DNA from: an uncultured Pelagibacteraceae bacterium
GTDB taxonomy: Bacteria > Pseudomonadota > Alphaproteobacteria > Pelagibacterales > Pelagibacteraceae
Assembly: GCA_902522385.1 (NCBI GenBank)
Contig: CABYVK010000002.1
Span: 1-64,000, forward strand
DNA length: 64,000 bases
Reading direction: 5' to 3'
How positions within the stretch are numbered: position 1 is the first letter of the stretch; each line of letters starts with the position of its first letter. The notes beneath the pieces are model-generated. The model saw only the letters and a list, made by a program, of their open reading frames with translations, was not told the DNA's origin and ran no database searches. Below are positions 18,006 through 27,274 of this stretch, piece after piece. Made by a program: the position numbers and the translations under genes.

Positions 18006-20579
18006 ATGGAGTTTAAAAAAATCCAATTAAATGGATTTAAATCTTTCGCTGAAAAAACCAACTTCTTAATTGAAGATGGTCTTACTGGTATAGTGGGTCC
18101 TAACGGCTGTGGAAAATCTAACATTGTAGAATCTTTAAGATGGGTAATGGGAGAGACCTCGGCAAAGAGTATGCGTGGATCTGGTATGGAGGATGTTATA
18201 TTTTCAGGAACATCTAATAAAGCATCAAAGAATATTGCAGAAGTATCAATCGAAGTTGAAAACAAAGATAAAGAAGGTCCGATCCAATACCGTGAATTGG
18301 AACAAATACAAGTAAGAAGAAAAATTGAAAAAGATAAAGGATCTAAATTTTTCATTAATGATAAAGAAGTAAGAGCAAGAGATGCTCAAATGTTTTTTGC
18401 GGATCTTTCGACTGGTGCACACTCTCCATCTATGATTAGTCAAGGAAGAATAGGTGCATTAGTAACTGCAAAACCAACAGATAGAAGAGCTATTTTAGAA
18501 GAAGCTGCAGGAATATCTGGTTTACACGTTAGAAGGCATGAGGCTGAATTAAGATTAGGTGCGGCTGAGAATAATTTAAAAAGAGCAGATGAACTAAGAA
18601 GACAGCAAGAAAAACAATTAGCAAATCTTCAAAAACAAGCTGAAGAAGCAACAAAATACAAACTTATTTCAGATCAAATTAAAAAAATTGAAGCAGGATT
18701 ATATTATTTAAAATTATTAGAAATAGACAAAGAAATTACAATAGAAAATGAAATTAATACTGAGGCAGAAGGAGAAGTAAAAGGATTTAATAACAAAATA
18801 TCTGAATTAGAAAATTCAATTAAAAATTTTACAGATAAAGTAAATCCATTGAGAGAAAAAAATATAGAAAATTTATCAAGGATACAAAGACTTAATCTAG
18901 AACTTCAAGGTTTAGATGAGGAAAATACAAGAATTCAAGATGAGATAGAAAGCATCAAAAAATCAATTCAAACACTTGATGATGATATCACGAGAGAAAA
19001 AGGCATTATAATAGACGCTAACTCAAATGAAAAAAGATTGAAGGAAGAAAAAACTGAATTAATTGAGACAGACTCGAAATATTTTGAAACAGAAAAATTA
19101 TCTAATGAAGATTTGGAAAGTGCAAAAAATAAACTTAAAGAAGAACAAAAAGCTGTTGATGAAGTTGTAAACAATTTGGCTGAAGAAACTGTAAATATTA
19201 GTGTTGGCCCAATAAGAAATGTAAAAAATACTATATCAAGAGTAAAAGAATTAATAGATAGTAATGAAATAAATCAAGCAGTAACACTTCTAGATAGATG
19301 TAACATGGAGCTCGATAGTTTTTTAAATGATTTAAAAAATGAAAGATCTAGAAGTGAATTATTAGGAGTTAGTGAAAAATCAGAAAATATAAAATTACTT
19401 CAAGAAAAATATGCCGATGCATATAGCAAAAACCAATCAATTAAAAATGAGTCTCTAAAAAGAAATGAGAGAATTAAAACTATTGAAACAGAAATTGAAA
19501 GTTGGAAAAATTTATTAACTAACTCAGAAAAAATGGTTAATGAACTTACACAAAGAAAAGAAAAATTATCAAAACAATTAAGTGATTTAGAAAACCAACC
19601 TAGAGTACAAGCAGAGAGGAAAGGTCAAATTTCAGAAAATTTAAGAATTTCAGATAAAGAAAAAATTGATAATGAAGTGATTATAGATGAAACAGATCAG
19701 AAAATTGAAATGTTAAGAGCACAATTAAATGAAATACAAGAGCAATCAATTCAAATCAGAGAAAGAAAAGCAAGCTCAGGAGCTACAATAGAAGGGCTTC
19801 AAAAAAGAAAAAATGATCTGCTTGATAGAATTAGTTCTGAGCTAAATTTGAATGAAGATAATATTTTAGAAAATTCGAATTTAAACGGAGCTGAAGAACT
19901 TCCAAATCCAGTTGATCAAGAAGATGCTTTAGATAAGAAAAAACAAGAAAGAGAAAAATTAGGATCTGTAAATTTAAAAGCAGATGAAGAAACAAGTAAA
20001 TATGAGGAGGAGATAAAAAAAATGGAACAAGATCGTGCCGATCTTGTTACTGCTATCGTAAAACTGAAAGATAGTATTAATGAACTTAATCAAAAAGGAA
20101 GAGAAAGATTGATTGAAGCTTTTGAAAAAGTTAATAGAAAATTTAATGAAGTTTATACAAAACTTTTCAACGGCGGAAATGCCAAACTAGAATTGGTAGA
20201 CTCTGATGATCCACTTGAAGCAGGTTTGGAAATGTTAGTTAGTCCTCCAGGGAAAAGACTTCAATCTATAACTTTGTTATCTGGAGGTGAACAAGCATTG
20301 ACTGCGCTCTCTTTGATCTTTGCAGTATTTTTGACAAATCCTTCACCTATATGTGTATTAGATGAGGTTGATGCACCACTTGATGATGCTAACGTAACAA
20401 GATTTTGTAGTCTACTTGAGGAATTAATAAAAATAACCAATACCAAATTCATAATTGTAACTCATCATGCTTTAACCATGTCAAAAATGAACAGACTATA
20501 TGGGGTGACTATGCCTCAAAAAGGAATTAGTCAGCTTGTTGCTGTTGATTTACAAAAAGCAGAGAGTATGGTTGCTTAA
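18006..20579 (+). CDS. smc: Short chromosome-segregation ATPase SMC without a recognisable hinge
   Basis: Both halves of the SMC ATPase head are present: Walker A GPNGCGKS at residues 31-38 and the ISQGRIG Q-loop near 145 at the N-terminus; the signature LLSGGEQALTALS near 757 and Walker B CVLDEVDAPLDD near 782 at the C-terminus. Between them, about 165-385 and 445-690 are heptad-rich, charged coiled coil. The central stretch, roughly 390-445, lacks the 120-150 residue glycine-patterned hinge that joins SMC dimers. Bacterial SMCs are usually about 1150-1190 residues; this one is 857 in one uninterrupted frame. ScpA and ScpB are not in the window. Confidence 0.93.
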   Translation: MEFKKIQLNGFKSFAEKTNFLIEDGLTGIVGPNGCGKSNIVESLRWVMGETSAKSMRGSGMEDVIFSGTSNKASKNIAEVSIEVENKDKEGPIQYRELEQIQVRRKIEKDKGSKFFINDKEVRARDAQMFFADLSTGAHSPSMISQGRIGALVTAKPTDRRAILEEAAGISGLHVRRHEAELRLGAAENNLKRADELRRQQEKQLANLQKQAEEATKYKLISDQIKKIEAGLYYLKLLEIDKEITIENEINTEAEGEVKGFNNKISELENSIKNFTDKVNPLREKNIENLSRIQRLNLELQGLDEENTRIQDEIESIKKSIQTLDDDITREKGIIIDANSNEKRLKEEKTELIETDSKYFETEKLSNEDLESAKNKLKEEQKAVDEVVNNLAEETVNISVGPIRNVKNTISRVKELIDSNEINQAVTLLDRCNMELDSFLNDLKNERSRSELLGVSEKSENIKLLQEKYADAYSKNQSIKNESLKRNERIKTIETEIESWKNLLTNSEKMVNELTQRKEKLSKQLSDLENQPRVQAERKGQISENLRISDKEKIDNEVIIDETDQKIEMLRAQLNEIQEQSIQIRERKASSGATIEGLQKRKNDLLDRISSELNLNEDNILENSNLNGAEELPNPVDQEDALDKKKQEREKLGSVNLKADEETSKYEEEIKKMEQDRADLVTAIVKLKDSINELNQKGRERLIEAFEKVNRKFNEVYTKLFNGGNAKLELVDSDDPLEAGLEMLVSPPGKRLQSITLLSGGEQALTALSLIFAVFLTNPSPICVLDEVDAPLDDANVTRFCSLLEELIKITNTKFIIVTHHALTMSKMNRLYGVTMPQKGISQLVAVDLQKAESMVA

Positions 20580-20588
20580 ACTATATAA

Positions 20589-20864
20589 ATGCCAAAAGAT
20601 CCTTTCAAAAATCGCTTAGAGATTGCAAAAAGCAAGATTTCAAAGAAAAATGTCTACAACAAGAAGAATGACCCCTCACCTATAGGAACTGCATTCAAAT
20701 TGAGCACAGAACTTGTGTCTGCAGTGGCCGTGGGGACAATTATTGGGTTTATTTTTGACAAGACCTTTGGTACTAAACCCTGGTTTATATTAATATTTTT
20801 TTTTGTTGGTGTAGTTGCTGGAATAACCAATGTGATTAGATCTGCAAAAAAAATGCAAAAATAA
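20589..20864 (+). CDS. atpI: ATP synthase accessory protein AtpI (F0F1-ATPase gene-1 family)
   Basis: 91 residues: a basic N-terminal third, then two membrane helices (about 38-58 and 66-84) around a short turn containing FDKTFGTKPWF, the pattern of the AtpI/ATPase_gene1 family. Family members assist assembly of the c-ring. It begins 9 bases after smc and is followed 9 bases later by atpB, so it heads the F0 operon. Confidence 0.88.
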   Translation: MPKDPFKNRLEIAKSKISKKNVYNKKNDPSPIGTAFKLSTELVSAVAVGTIIGFIFDKTFGTKPWFILIFFFVGVVAGITNVIRSAKKMQK

Positions 20865-20873
20865 ATAAGTATT

Positions 20874-21608
20874 ATGGCAGCAAATCCTATGTCCCAATTC
20901 GACGTTTATAGAATTGGACCGGAAATTAAAGTTGGAGCATTTGACATATCGTTTACGAACGCAAGTTTGTTTATGATTTTAAGCACTGTATCTATTTTAC
21001 TAGTCTTTAATTTAGGATCAAAAAAAAATTCAATACTACCAAACAAAATTCAATTATTAGCAGAACTTAGCTATACCTTTGTATCCAAAATGATTAGCGA
21101 TACAGCTGGGTCAAAAGCTAAACCATACTTTGCATTTATATTTTCTCTATTTATGTTTGTTTTATTTTGCAACATGTTTGGAATGATACCTTATACTTTC
21201 ACTGTGACGAGCCATATCATTGTAACATTTGTGCTTGCAGCGTTTATATTTATTGGAGTGACTGTGATTGGGTTTATTAAGCATGGATTTGGATATTTAA
21301 AATTATTTGTTCCAAGTGGAGTACCTGCAGTACTGCTTCCTCTGATCGTAGTTATAGAAATTATTTCTTATTTGAGTAGACCTATAAGTTTATCGGTTAG
21401 ATTATTTGCTAATATGATGGCTGGTCATACAATGATGAAAGTTTTCGGAGGCTTTGTAATTAGTCTTGGAATAGTTGGTGGGTGGCTTCCACTAAGTTTT
21501 TCGGTTGCGCTAACAGGTTTGGAGATCTTAGTTGCTTTTCTTCAAGCTTACGTTTTTGCAATCTTAACCTGCATCTATTTAAATGATGCATTAAATTTAC
21601 ACCATTAA
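20874..21608 (+). CDS. atpB: ATP synthase F0 subunit a
   Basis: Membrane stator subunit with the proton half-channels. The helix containing the essential Arg is visible as LSVRLFANMMAGHTMMKV near residues 176-193, and the last helix contains FLQAYVFAILTCIYLNDAL. Length 244 and five or more hydrophobic segments are typical. The F1 genes are not in the window, consistent with the separate F0 and F1 operons of alphaproteobacteria. Confidence 0.97.
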   Translation: MAANPMSQFDVYRIGPEIKVGAFDISFTNASLFMILSTVSILLVFNLGSKKNSILPNKIQLLAELSYTFVSKMISDTAGSKAKPYFAFIFSLFMFVLFCNMFGMIPYTFTVTSHIIVTFVLAAFIFIGVTVIGFIKHGFGYLKLFVPSGVPAVLLPLIVVIEIISYLSRPISLSVRLFANMMAGHTMMKVFGGFVISLGIVGGWLPLSFSVALTGLEILVAFLQAYVFAILTCIYLNDALNLHH

Positions 21609-21625
21609 TAACAGAGGAGGATATA

Positions 21626-21853
21626 ATGGAATTAGAAGCAGCAAAAATGATCGGAGCAGGTTTAGCGGCAATTGCTTTAGCTGGAGCCGGTGTCGGTATC
21701 GGAATAATTTTTGGAAATTATTTGTCTGGTGCAATGAGAAATCCATCTGCAGCACAAAAGCAATTTCCTAACTTGCTTTTAGGTTTCGCACTTGCAGAAG
21801 CTACTGGATTATTTGGATTAGTTGTTGCGTTAATCATTCTTTTTGCGTTTTAA
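21626..21853 (+). CDS. atpE: ATP synthase F0 subunit c
   Basis: Proteolipid of the proton-driven rotor ring. Two helices join through the polar loop RNPSAAQKQF. The ion-binding carboxylate is the Glu in LLGFALAEATGLFGLVV (near residue 58). The first helix has the GAGVGIGIIFG glycine repeat. I see no Gln32/Glu65/Ser66-type set that would mark a sodium ring, so protons are expected. A strong Shine-Dalgarno (AGAGGAGG) precedes the ATG, matching the need for many copies. Confidence 0.97.
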   Translation: MELEAAKMIGAGLAAIALAGAGVGIGIIFGNYLSGAMRNPSAAQKQFPNLLLGFALAEATGLFGLVVALIILFAF

Positions 21854-21857
21854 ATTG

Positions 21858-22448
21858 ATGGTTAAAAAAATATATTTTCAGTTAATATTTTTAAGCTTCT
21901 TTTTTATTAAAGAAGCTTTTGCAGCTGAAAGCGGAGGTATGCCTCAATTAAATCCAGAGTTTTGGGTTTCTCAAATTTTTTGGCTAATACTTACTTTTGG
22001 TATTATGTATTTAGTTTTATCTAAACTAATACTACCAAAAATTAGTAACAACTTAGAATCGAGGAAATCTCAAATATTAGAAAATATTGAGGCTGCTGAG
22101 AAACAAAGAGAAGATAGTGATACAAAACTAAAAGAATACGATGAAATTATATCTAAAAGTAAACTTGAGGCTAATAGCATTTTCAATCAAGCAAAGGAAA
22201 AGGCATTAAAAGATATTGGTGCAAAAAGAGAAGTTCTTGAAAAACAAATTGATAATGAAATTGCTGAGGCTGAAAAAGAAATAGATGCATTGAGAAAGAA
22301 TGCACCAGATAAAATAAATAAAATAGCTATTGAGACTTCATCTGAGTTATTGCAAAAACTGATTGGAACTGAAGTAAATAACAGTAGCATATCTGCAATT
22401 GTTGATGATCTATCTAAAAGAAATGGAGATAAATACTATGGCAATTGA
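21858..22448 (+). CDS. atpF': ATP synthase F0 subunit b'
   Basis: Peripheral-stalk subunit. A hydrophobic start that may be a signal-like leader (about 1-24) is followed by NPEFWVSQIFWLILTFGIMY, the membrane anchor typical of b', then a charged coiled coil. I choose the ATG at 21858 (196 residues); an upstream in-frame TTG at 21843 would overlap atpE. Having paired b' and b genes is characteristic of alphaproteobacteria and photosynthetic bacteria. It overlaps the next gene by 11 bases. Confidence 0.92.
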   Translation: MVKKIYFQLIFLSFFFIKEAFAAESGGMPQLNPEFWVSQIFWLILTFGIMYLVLSKLILPKISNNLESRKSQILENIEAAEKQREDSDTKLKEYDEIISKSKLEANSIFNQAKEKALKDIGAKREVLEKQIDNEIAEAEKEIDALRKNAPDKINKIAIETSSELLQKLIGTEVNNSSISAIVDDLSKRNGDKYYGN

Positions 22449-22935
22449 TGCAACATTTTGGGTAGCCATATCATTTATTATTTTTTTTGGAGTTTTAATT
22501 TATCTTAAGATTCCTCAAAAAGTTACAGAAATGTTAGATAAAATGATATCTGATATTAAAAATGAAATTGATGAAAGTGAAAAATTAAGAACAGAGGCAA
22601 AAACACTATTAGATAACTCACAAAAAAAATTAGATACAGCTCAGTATGTTAGCAATGAAATTATTGAGAACGCCAAAAAAGATGTGGATAGATTGATAAT
22701 TGAAATGAATGATAAGTTTCATAAATCATCAGAAATTAAAAAAAATTTAGCTGAAAATAAAATAAGTCAGATGAAAGAGGCTGCTTTAAAAGAAATTAAG
22801 GATACTTCAATAAAGATTGCGGTGGACTCAGTTAAAAAAATCATAACTACATCCGTAGATAAGTCAAAATTAGACGCTGTGTTTCAAAAAAATTTAGATG
22901 AAACTAAAGAAGAGTTAAAAAAAATTAACTCATAA
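22438..22935 (+). CDS. atpF: ATP synthase F0 subunit b
   Basis: Peripheral-stalk subunit. A membrane helix is at about residues 4-22 (DATFWVAISFIIFFGVLIYL), followed by a long coiled coil to the end at 165. I place the start at the ATG at 22438, preceded by GGAGAT, because this gives the standard MAIDATFW start; an in-frame ATG at 22399 lies inside the b' gene and adds 13 non-conserved residues. Last gene of the F0 set; crtI starts 39 bases later. Confidence 0.94.
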   Translation: MAIDATFWVAISFIIFFGVLIYLKIPQKVTEMLDKMISDIKNEIDESEKLRTEAKTLLDNSQKKLDTAQYVSNEIIENAKKDVDRLIIEMNDKFHKSSEIKKNLAENKISQMKEAALKEIKDTSIKIAVDSVKKIITTSVDKSKLDAVFQKNLDETKEELKKINS

Positions 22936-22974
22936 TACACTTACAATTTTCCAAAAAAACTATAAATTAATGAA

Positions 22975-24435
22975 ATGAACTCTATTGTCATTGGATCAGG
23001 ATTTGGTGGTATCTCAGCAGCATTAAGACTTAAGGCAAAAGGACATAATGTAAAATTAATAGAAAAACATCCAGACCTAGGTGGTAGGGCTAGAGTTTTT
23101 AAAAGAAATGGATTTATATATGATGCTGGGCCAACAGTAATTACTGCACCTTATTTAATTAATGAATTGTTTGAGTTATTCAATAAAAATCCCAAAAATT
23201 ATATAGATCTAACCCCACTTAAAATTTGGTATCAATTTATTTTTGAGGATAAAACTAAATTTAACTATTCAGGTGACGAGATAGAAATGAAAAGTCAAAT
23301 TGAGAAGCTAAGTAAAGAGGATGTAAAGGGATATGAAAATTTAGTAAATTTTACGAAAAAGATATTTGATAAGGGTTTTTTAGAACTTGCTGATGTTCCA
23401 TTTAATAAACCTTTTTTTATGATGCAGCAAATACCATCTCTAATGAAACTTAAAAGTTATAAGTCAGTTTACTCATTAGTTTCTTCTTATATAAAAAATG
23501 AAAAATTAAGAAGAATGCTAAGTATGCATCCTTTGCTAGTTGGAGGAAACCCTTTTACCACCACTTCTATTTATGGATTAATTCTTTATTTAGAAAAAAA
23601 ATGGGGAATACATTATTCAGTTGGAGGAACAGGAAATATAATCAAAGGTTTTGAAAAATTAATGAGCGAAGTTGGAATTAAAGTAATAAAAAATCAAGAA
23701 GTAACCGAAATTATAGCAAAAAATAATAAAATAATTGGTGTAAGATTAAAAAATGAGAATGAAATCGATACAGATAATGTTGTGTGTAATGCAGATCCAC
23801 CTGCATTTTATGAGAAAATGTTAAGCAAAAGCAAAAATAGCTCAATGTTGTTTAATTGGAAAAAAAGTCGAATGCAATATTCAATGGGTTTATTCGTCTA
23901 CTATTTTGGCACAAAAAAAATTTATGAAAATGTTGAACATCATACGATAAAATTTGGAAATAAGTACAAAGAACATCTTGATGATATATTTAATAAAAAA
24001 AAACTAAATAATGATATCAGCTATTATCTTCACAGACCCACAGCAACTGACAAAACTATGGCTCCAGAAGGAAATGACTGTTTTTATGTGCTAGTACCTG
24101 TTCCTAATAATCAATCTAAGATTAATTGGGAAATCGAGGGAGAAAAAATGAAAAATCTTGTAATTGAAAAAATGGAAAAAGATTTAATGCCAGATCTTAA
24201 GAACAATATAGTTGAAGATTTCTATCTTACACCTGACTATTTTGAAAAAGAATTAAACACAAAATTTGGATCTGGATTTTCTATTCAGCCTAAATTTACT
24301 CAATCTGCATACTTCAGATTTCATAATAAATCTGAAATATATGATGGTTTGTATTTTGTTGGCGCAGGCACGCACCCCGGCGCTGGTGTTCCTGGCGTTC
24401 TCTCTTCAGCAAAAGTGTTAGATAAATTATTTTAA
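22975..24435 (+). CDS. crtI: Phytoene desaturase
   Basis: FAD enzyme that desaturates phytoene to lycopene. The N-terminal dinucleotide fold is IVIGSGFGGISAALRL (residues 4-19) with GGRARVF near 41. The C-terminal CrtI signature GLYFVGAGTHPGAGVPGVLSS lies at about 458-478. Length 486 is typical. First of four carotenoid/retinal genes. Its stop shares a base with the crtB start, and the gap to atpF is only 39 bases, so read-through from the ATP synthase operon is possible. Confidence 0.96.
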   Translation: MNSIVIGSGFGGISAALRLKAKGHNVKLIEKHPDLGGRARVFKRNGFIYDAGPTVITAPYLINELFELFNKNPKNYIDLTPLKIWYQFIFEDKTKFNYSGDEIEMKSQIEKLSKEDVKGYENLVNFTKKIFDKGFLELADVPFNKPFFMMQQIPSLMKLKSYKSVYSLVSSYIKNEKLRRMLSMHPLLVGGNPFTTTSIYGLILYLEKKWGIHYSVGGTGNIIKGFEKLMSEVGIKVIKNQEVTEIIAKNNKIIGVRLKNENEIDTDNVVCNADPPAFYEKMLSKSKNSSMLFNWKKSRMQYSMGLFVYYFGTKKIYENVEHHTIKFGNKYKEHLDDIFNKKKLNNDISYYLHRPTATDKTMAPEGNDCFYVLVPVPNNQSKINWEIEGEKMKNLVIEKMEKDLMPDLKNNIVEDFYLTPDYFEKELNTKFGSGFSIQPKFTQSAYFRFHNKSEIYDGLYFVGAGTHPGAGVPGVLSSAKVLDKLF

Positions 24436-25286
24436 TGTTATCTAAGAATTATTTAGCTATTTACGCAAAATCTTTCAATTGGGCAGGTTTTTTTTTACCG
24501 AAAAAGACTTATGACAAATGTTCCGCACTTTATGATTTTTGTAGAATAGTAGATAATATTGCTGATGATGAAAATAAGATTGCACTTAAAAAAGATAATT
24601 TTATTAAATTTAGAAATAATTTTGTAAATAAAAATTATGATGATCCAGTTATTAAAAATATGTGGAACCTAATTTACGAATTTAATATTTCTACCAAAAT
24701 TATAGATGATTTATTCGAAGGGATTAATTCTGATATTAAAGAAAGTGTTGAACTTAATTCAAAAAAAGAAGTTTTAATATATTCCTATAGAGTGGCTGGT
24801 ACTGTTGGATTGATGATGGCTAAAATATTAAATGTAAGAAAAAAACAATCTTTAAAATCTGCTATTGACCTTGGAATTGCGATGCAATTAACAAATATTT
24901 CCAGAGATGTTATTGAGGATAAAAAAAATAATAGATTATATATAAATGAAAGTTTTGAGGATATAGAGAAAACGATTAAGCTTTCTGAAAAATTTTATGA
25001 GAACTCCTTTTACTCAATAAAAGAGATACCTCTTAGTTTCAGATTTTCTATTTTAGTTGCCAGAAGAGTTTATAGAAAAATAGGACATAAAATCTTAAAT
25101 AAAAAAAATTTAGAGAATTATAAAAAATCCGGGAAAATTTATGTTTCAAAAATTGAAAAAATTATTGAAACTTTTTTATCTATTTTCGATTTAATTAAGT
25201 TATCACTTTTAAGCAAAAACGATGATAATATTGAACATGATCATGATTTAATAAATGAAGAAGTAAATTTAAATGAAAGAATTTGA
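24435..25286 (+). CDS. crtB: Phytoene synthase
   Basis: Joins two geranylgeranyl diphosphates to phytoene. The first Asp-rich motif is in FCRIVDNIADD near residues 36-46, and the second in NISRDVIEDKKNNRLYI near 155-171, which also carries the squalene/phytoene synthase signature. Length 283 is within the usual range. It overlaps crtI by 1 base and crtY by 14 bases. A GGPP synthase (crtE) is not found in the window and must be supplied elsewhere. Confidence 0.95.
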   Translation: MLSKNYLAIYAKSFNWAGFFLPKKTYDKCSALYDFCRIVDNIADDENKIALKKDNFIKFRNNFVNKNYDDPVIKNMWNLIYEFNISTKIIDDLFEGINSDIKESVELNSKKEVLIYSYRVAGTVGLMMAKILNVRKKQSLKSAIDLGIAMQLTNISRDVIEDKKNNRLYINESFEDIEKTIKLSEKFYENSFYSIKEIPLSFRFSILVARRVYRKIGHKILNKKNLENYKKSGKIYVSKIEKIIETFLSIFDLIKLSLLSKNDDNIEHDHDLINEEVNLNERI

Positions 25287-26337
25287 TTATTTAATTATAG
25301 GTGGAGGTTGTGCAGGTCTCTCACTGGCATATGAACTAGAAATTAATGACAAATTAAAAAATAAAAATTTAGCAGTTATTGAGCCAAGAGAAGAATATAA
25401 AAGAGATAAAACTTGGTCATTCTGGAAGGTTTTTTTACATAACTTCGATGATTGTGTTAAAAAAAGTTGGGATAATTTTACAATAAATACACCGAATGAA
25501 ACAAAATATATAGATTGTAAATCTACCCCTTATCAGACAATAGATAGTGGTAAATTTTATGAAAAAATACTTTCAAAACTTAAAGAAAATAAAAATATTC
25601 ACTTTTTTAAAAGTATTAACGGAATTGATAAATCAAATTCAATTATATTTAATAGCGTATCTAATTTTGAAAATAAGCAGAGTGAATTATGGCAACATTT
25701 TCATGGAGTTGAAATAGAGACCGATAAAGACTTTTTTGATCATGAAATATTTAATTTGATGGATTTTGCTTGTGATCAAAGAAATAAAGTTCATTTTTTT
25801 TATACTCTTCCATTTACAAAAAGAAATGCATTAATTGAAACTACCTGGATATCTGAACTAAATGATGAAAAACTCAAGGATTATGATGAACAAATTGATG
25901 ACTACTTGAGCAAACATCTAAATATTAGAAACTGCAAAATTAATTTCAAAGAAACCGGTGCAATCCCACTATTTAGACCAAAAAATGTAAAAAAATTAAA
26001 CGAAATTAATATAGGCACAGCAGGAGGCATGACTAGATTAAGTACAGGTTATACTTTCTTAAATATTCAAGAACAGAGCAGATATATTATGGAAAACATA
26101 GAAAACATAAAAAATGTAGATTTGTTTAAAATAAATTCGAAATATGATTTTTTAGATAAAATCTTATTAAAAGTTCTTAAAAACAATTCAAATGAAATGG
26201 GGAATATATTTTTCAAAGTTTTTAATTCAAAACCTAAAACAGCTATCAATTTTTTATCAAATAAAAGTAGTTTTTTTGAAGATTTAGAAGTAATTCTTAA
26301 AATGCCAAAGTGGAAATTTTTAAAAGAATTAATTTAA
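25273..26337 (+). CDS. crtY: Lycopene beta-cyclase
   Basis: Cyclises lycopene to beta-carotene. The N-terminal dinucleotide fold is LIIGGGCAGLSLAYEL (residues 6-21). DKTWSFW near 47 is the conserved DxTWxFW motif, and TLPFTKRNALIETTWIS near 180 and the GTAGGMTRLSTGYTF segment near 253 are family features. 354 residues is a little short of the common 380-390. It ends 1 base before blh. Confidence 0.95.
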   Translation: MKEFDYLIIGGGCAGLSLAYELEINDKLKNKNLAVIEPREEYKRDKTWSFWKVFLHNFDDCVKKSWDNFTINTPNETKYIDCKSTPYQTIDSGKFYEKILSKLKENKNIHFFKSINGIDKSNSIIFNSVSNFENKQSELWQHFHGVEIETDKDFFDHEIFNLMDFACDQRNKVHFFYTLPFTKRNALIETTWISELNDEKLKDYDEQIDDYLSKHLNIRNCKINFKETGAIPLFRPKNVKKLNEINIGTAGGMTRLSTGYTFLNIQEQSRYIMENIENIKNVDLFKINSKYDFLDKILLKVLKNNSNEMGNIFFKVFNSKPKTAINFLSNKSSFFEDLEVILKMPKWKFLKELI

Positions 26338-26338
26338 G

Positions 26339-27274
26339 ATGATCAACCAAATAAAAAAAATAAATCTAAATCATTCATTTATTTTTTTCTTTGCTATCAA
26401 CATTTTTTGTATTTTGCTATTTAAATTTGATAATTTAAATATTTCATCAATTTTGTGCCTATTTTTAATTTTAATTATAGGTGTTTCTCATGGCTCTTTA
26501 GATCATATTAAAGGAAAAAAACTACTGAGATTATTTAATTTAAAATCAATTTATTTATTCTATGTCACTTATATTTTAATTTCAGCAATAGTCATAATAG
26601 CTTGGATATTGTTACCATCAATAACTTTAATTGTTTTTTTAATGATCGCTTCTTACCATTTTGGAAAGGAAGATACACAATTTTTGATTAATGAAAAATC
26701 TTATTTCAATCAAATACTTTATTTTTTCAAAGGATTTTTAATCATTCTTACCCCTTTGTATTTTCATTTTCAGGAAACAATAGCAATTTTTAAATTATTA
26801 TTAATCGATAATGAGACATTTTATTCAAGTTTAAATTTCATTGAGGCAAAAAATGTTATTCAAATAGGAATATTCTGCAGCACCCTGTCTAGTATTTTTA
26901 TTTTCTTAAAAAATTTTGAAATTAAAAAATTTGTAGTTTTTTTAGATTATTTTTCGATTTTAATATTAAATTACTATTTATCTCCACTAATAGCTTTTAC
27001 TTTTTATTTCTGTTTTTTACACTCAATTAGACACTCAATTTCACTAGCTATAGAGCTTGATCCAAAGAGTGTAATTAACGGGTTTAAATTATTTGTAAAA
27101 AAAGCTTTACCTTTAACAATTTTGACAGCTATTTTTTCTTTTATTGCCTTATATCTGTTGAATAATTCATACAATTTGGATAGTGCAATTTTAAAAATAA
27201 TATTTATAGGTTTGGCGTCTTTAACCTTTCCACATATATTGCTGGAATATTTTTTAGAAAAAAATGAAAAATAA
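26339..27274 (+). CDS. blh: Beta-carotene 15,15'-dioxygenase, Brp/Blh family
   Basis: Membrane enzyme that splits beta-carotene into two retinals. About eight hydrophobic helices with the family's His motifs: GVSHGSLDHIKG near residue 48, SYHFGKED near 105, and the FCFLHSIRHS segment near 224; HILLEYF ends the protein. These motifs are those of bacterial Blh linked to proteorhodopsin. No rhodopsin gene is in the window, so the opsin must be encoded elsewhere. Its last 11 bases overlap ispH. Confidence 0.93.
   Translation: MINQIKKINLNHSFIFFFAINIFCILLFKFDNLNISSILCLFLILIIGVSHGSLDHIKGKKLLRLFNLKSIYLFYVTYILISAIVIIAWILLPSITLIVFLMIASYHFGKEDTQFLINEKSYFNQILYFFKGFLIILTPLYFHFQETIAIFKLLLIDNETFYSSLNFIEAKNVIQIGIFCSTLSSIFIFLKNFEIKKFVVFLDYFSILILNYYLSPLIAFTFYFCFLHSIRHSISLAIELDPKSVINGFKLFVKKALPLTILTAIFSFIALYLLNNSYNLDSAILKIIFIGLASLTFPHILLEYFLEKNEK

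Noticed and set aside
18006-20579. smc as a frameshifted or internally deleted pseudogene
   Set aside because: The frame is continuous, both ATPase halves have intact motifs, and coiled-coil periodicity continues through the centre.
22399-22437. Upstream start for ATP synthase subunit b
   Set aside because: Lies inside the b' gene; the ATG at 22438 gives the normal N-terminus and has GGAG upstream.
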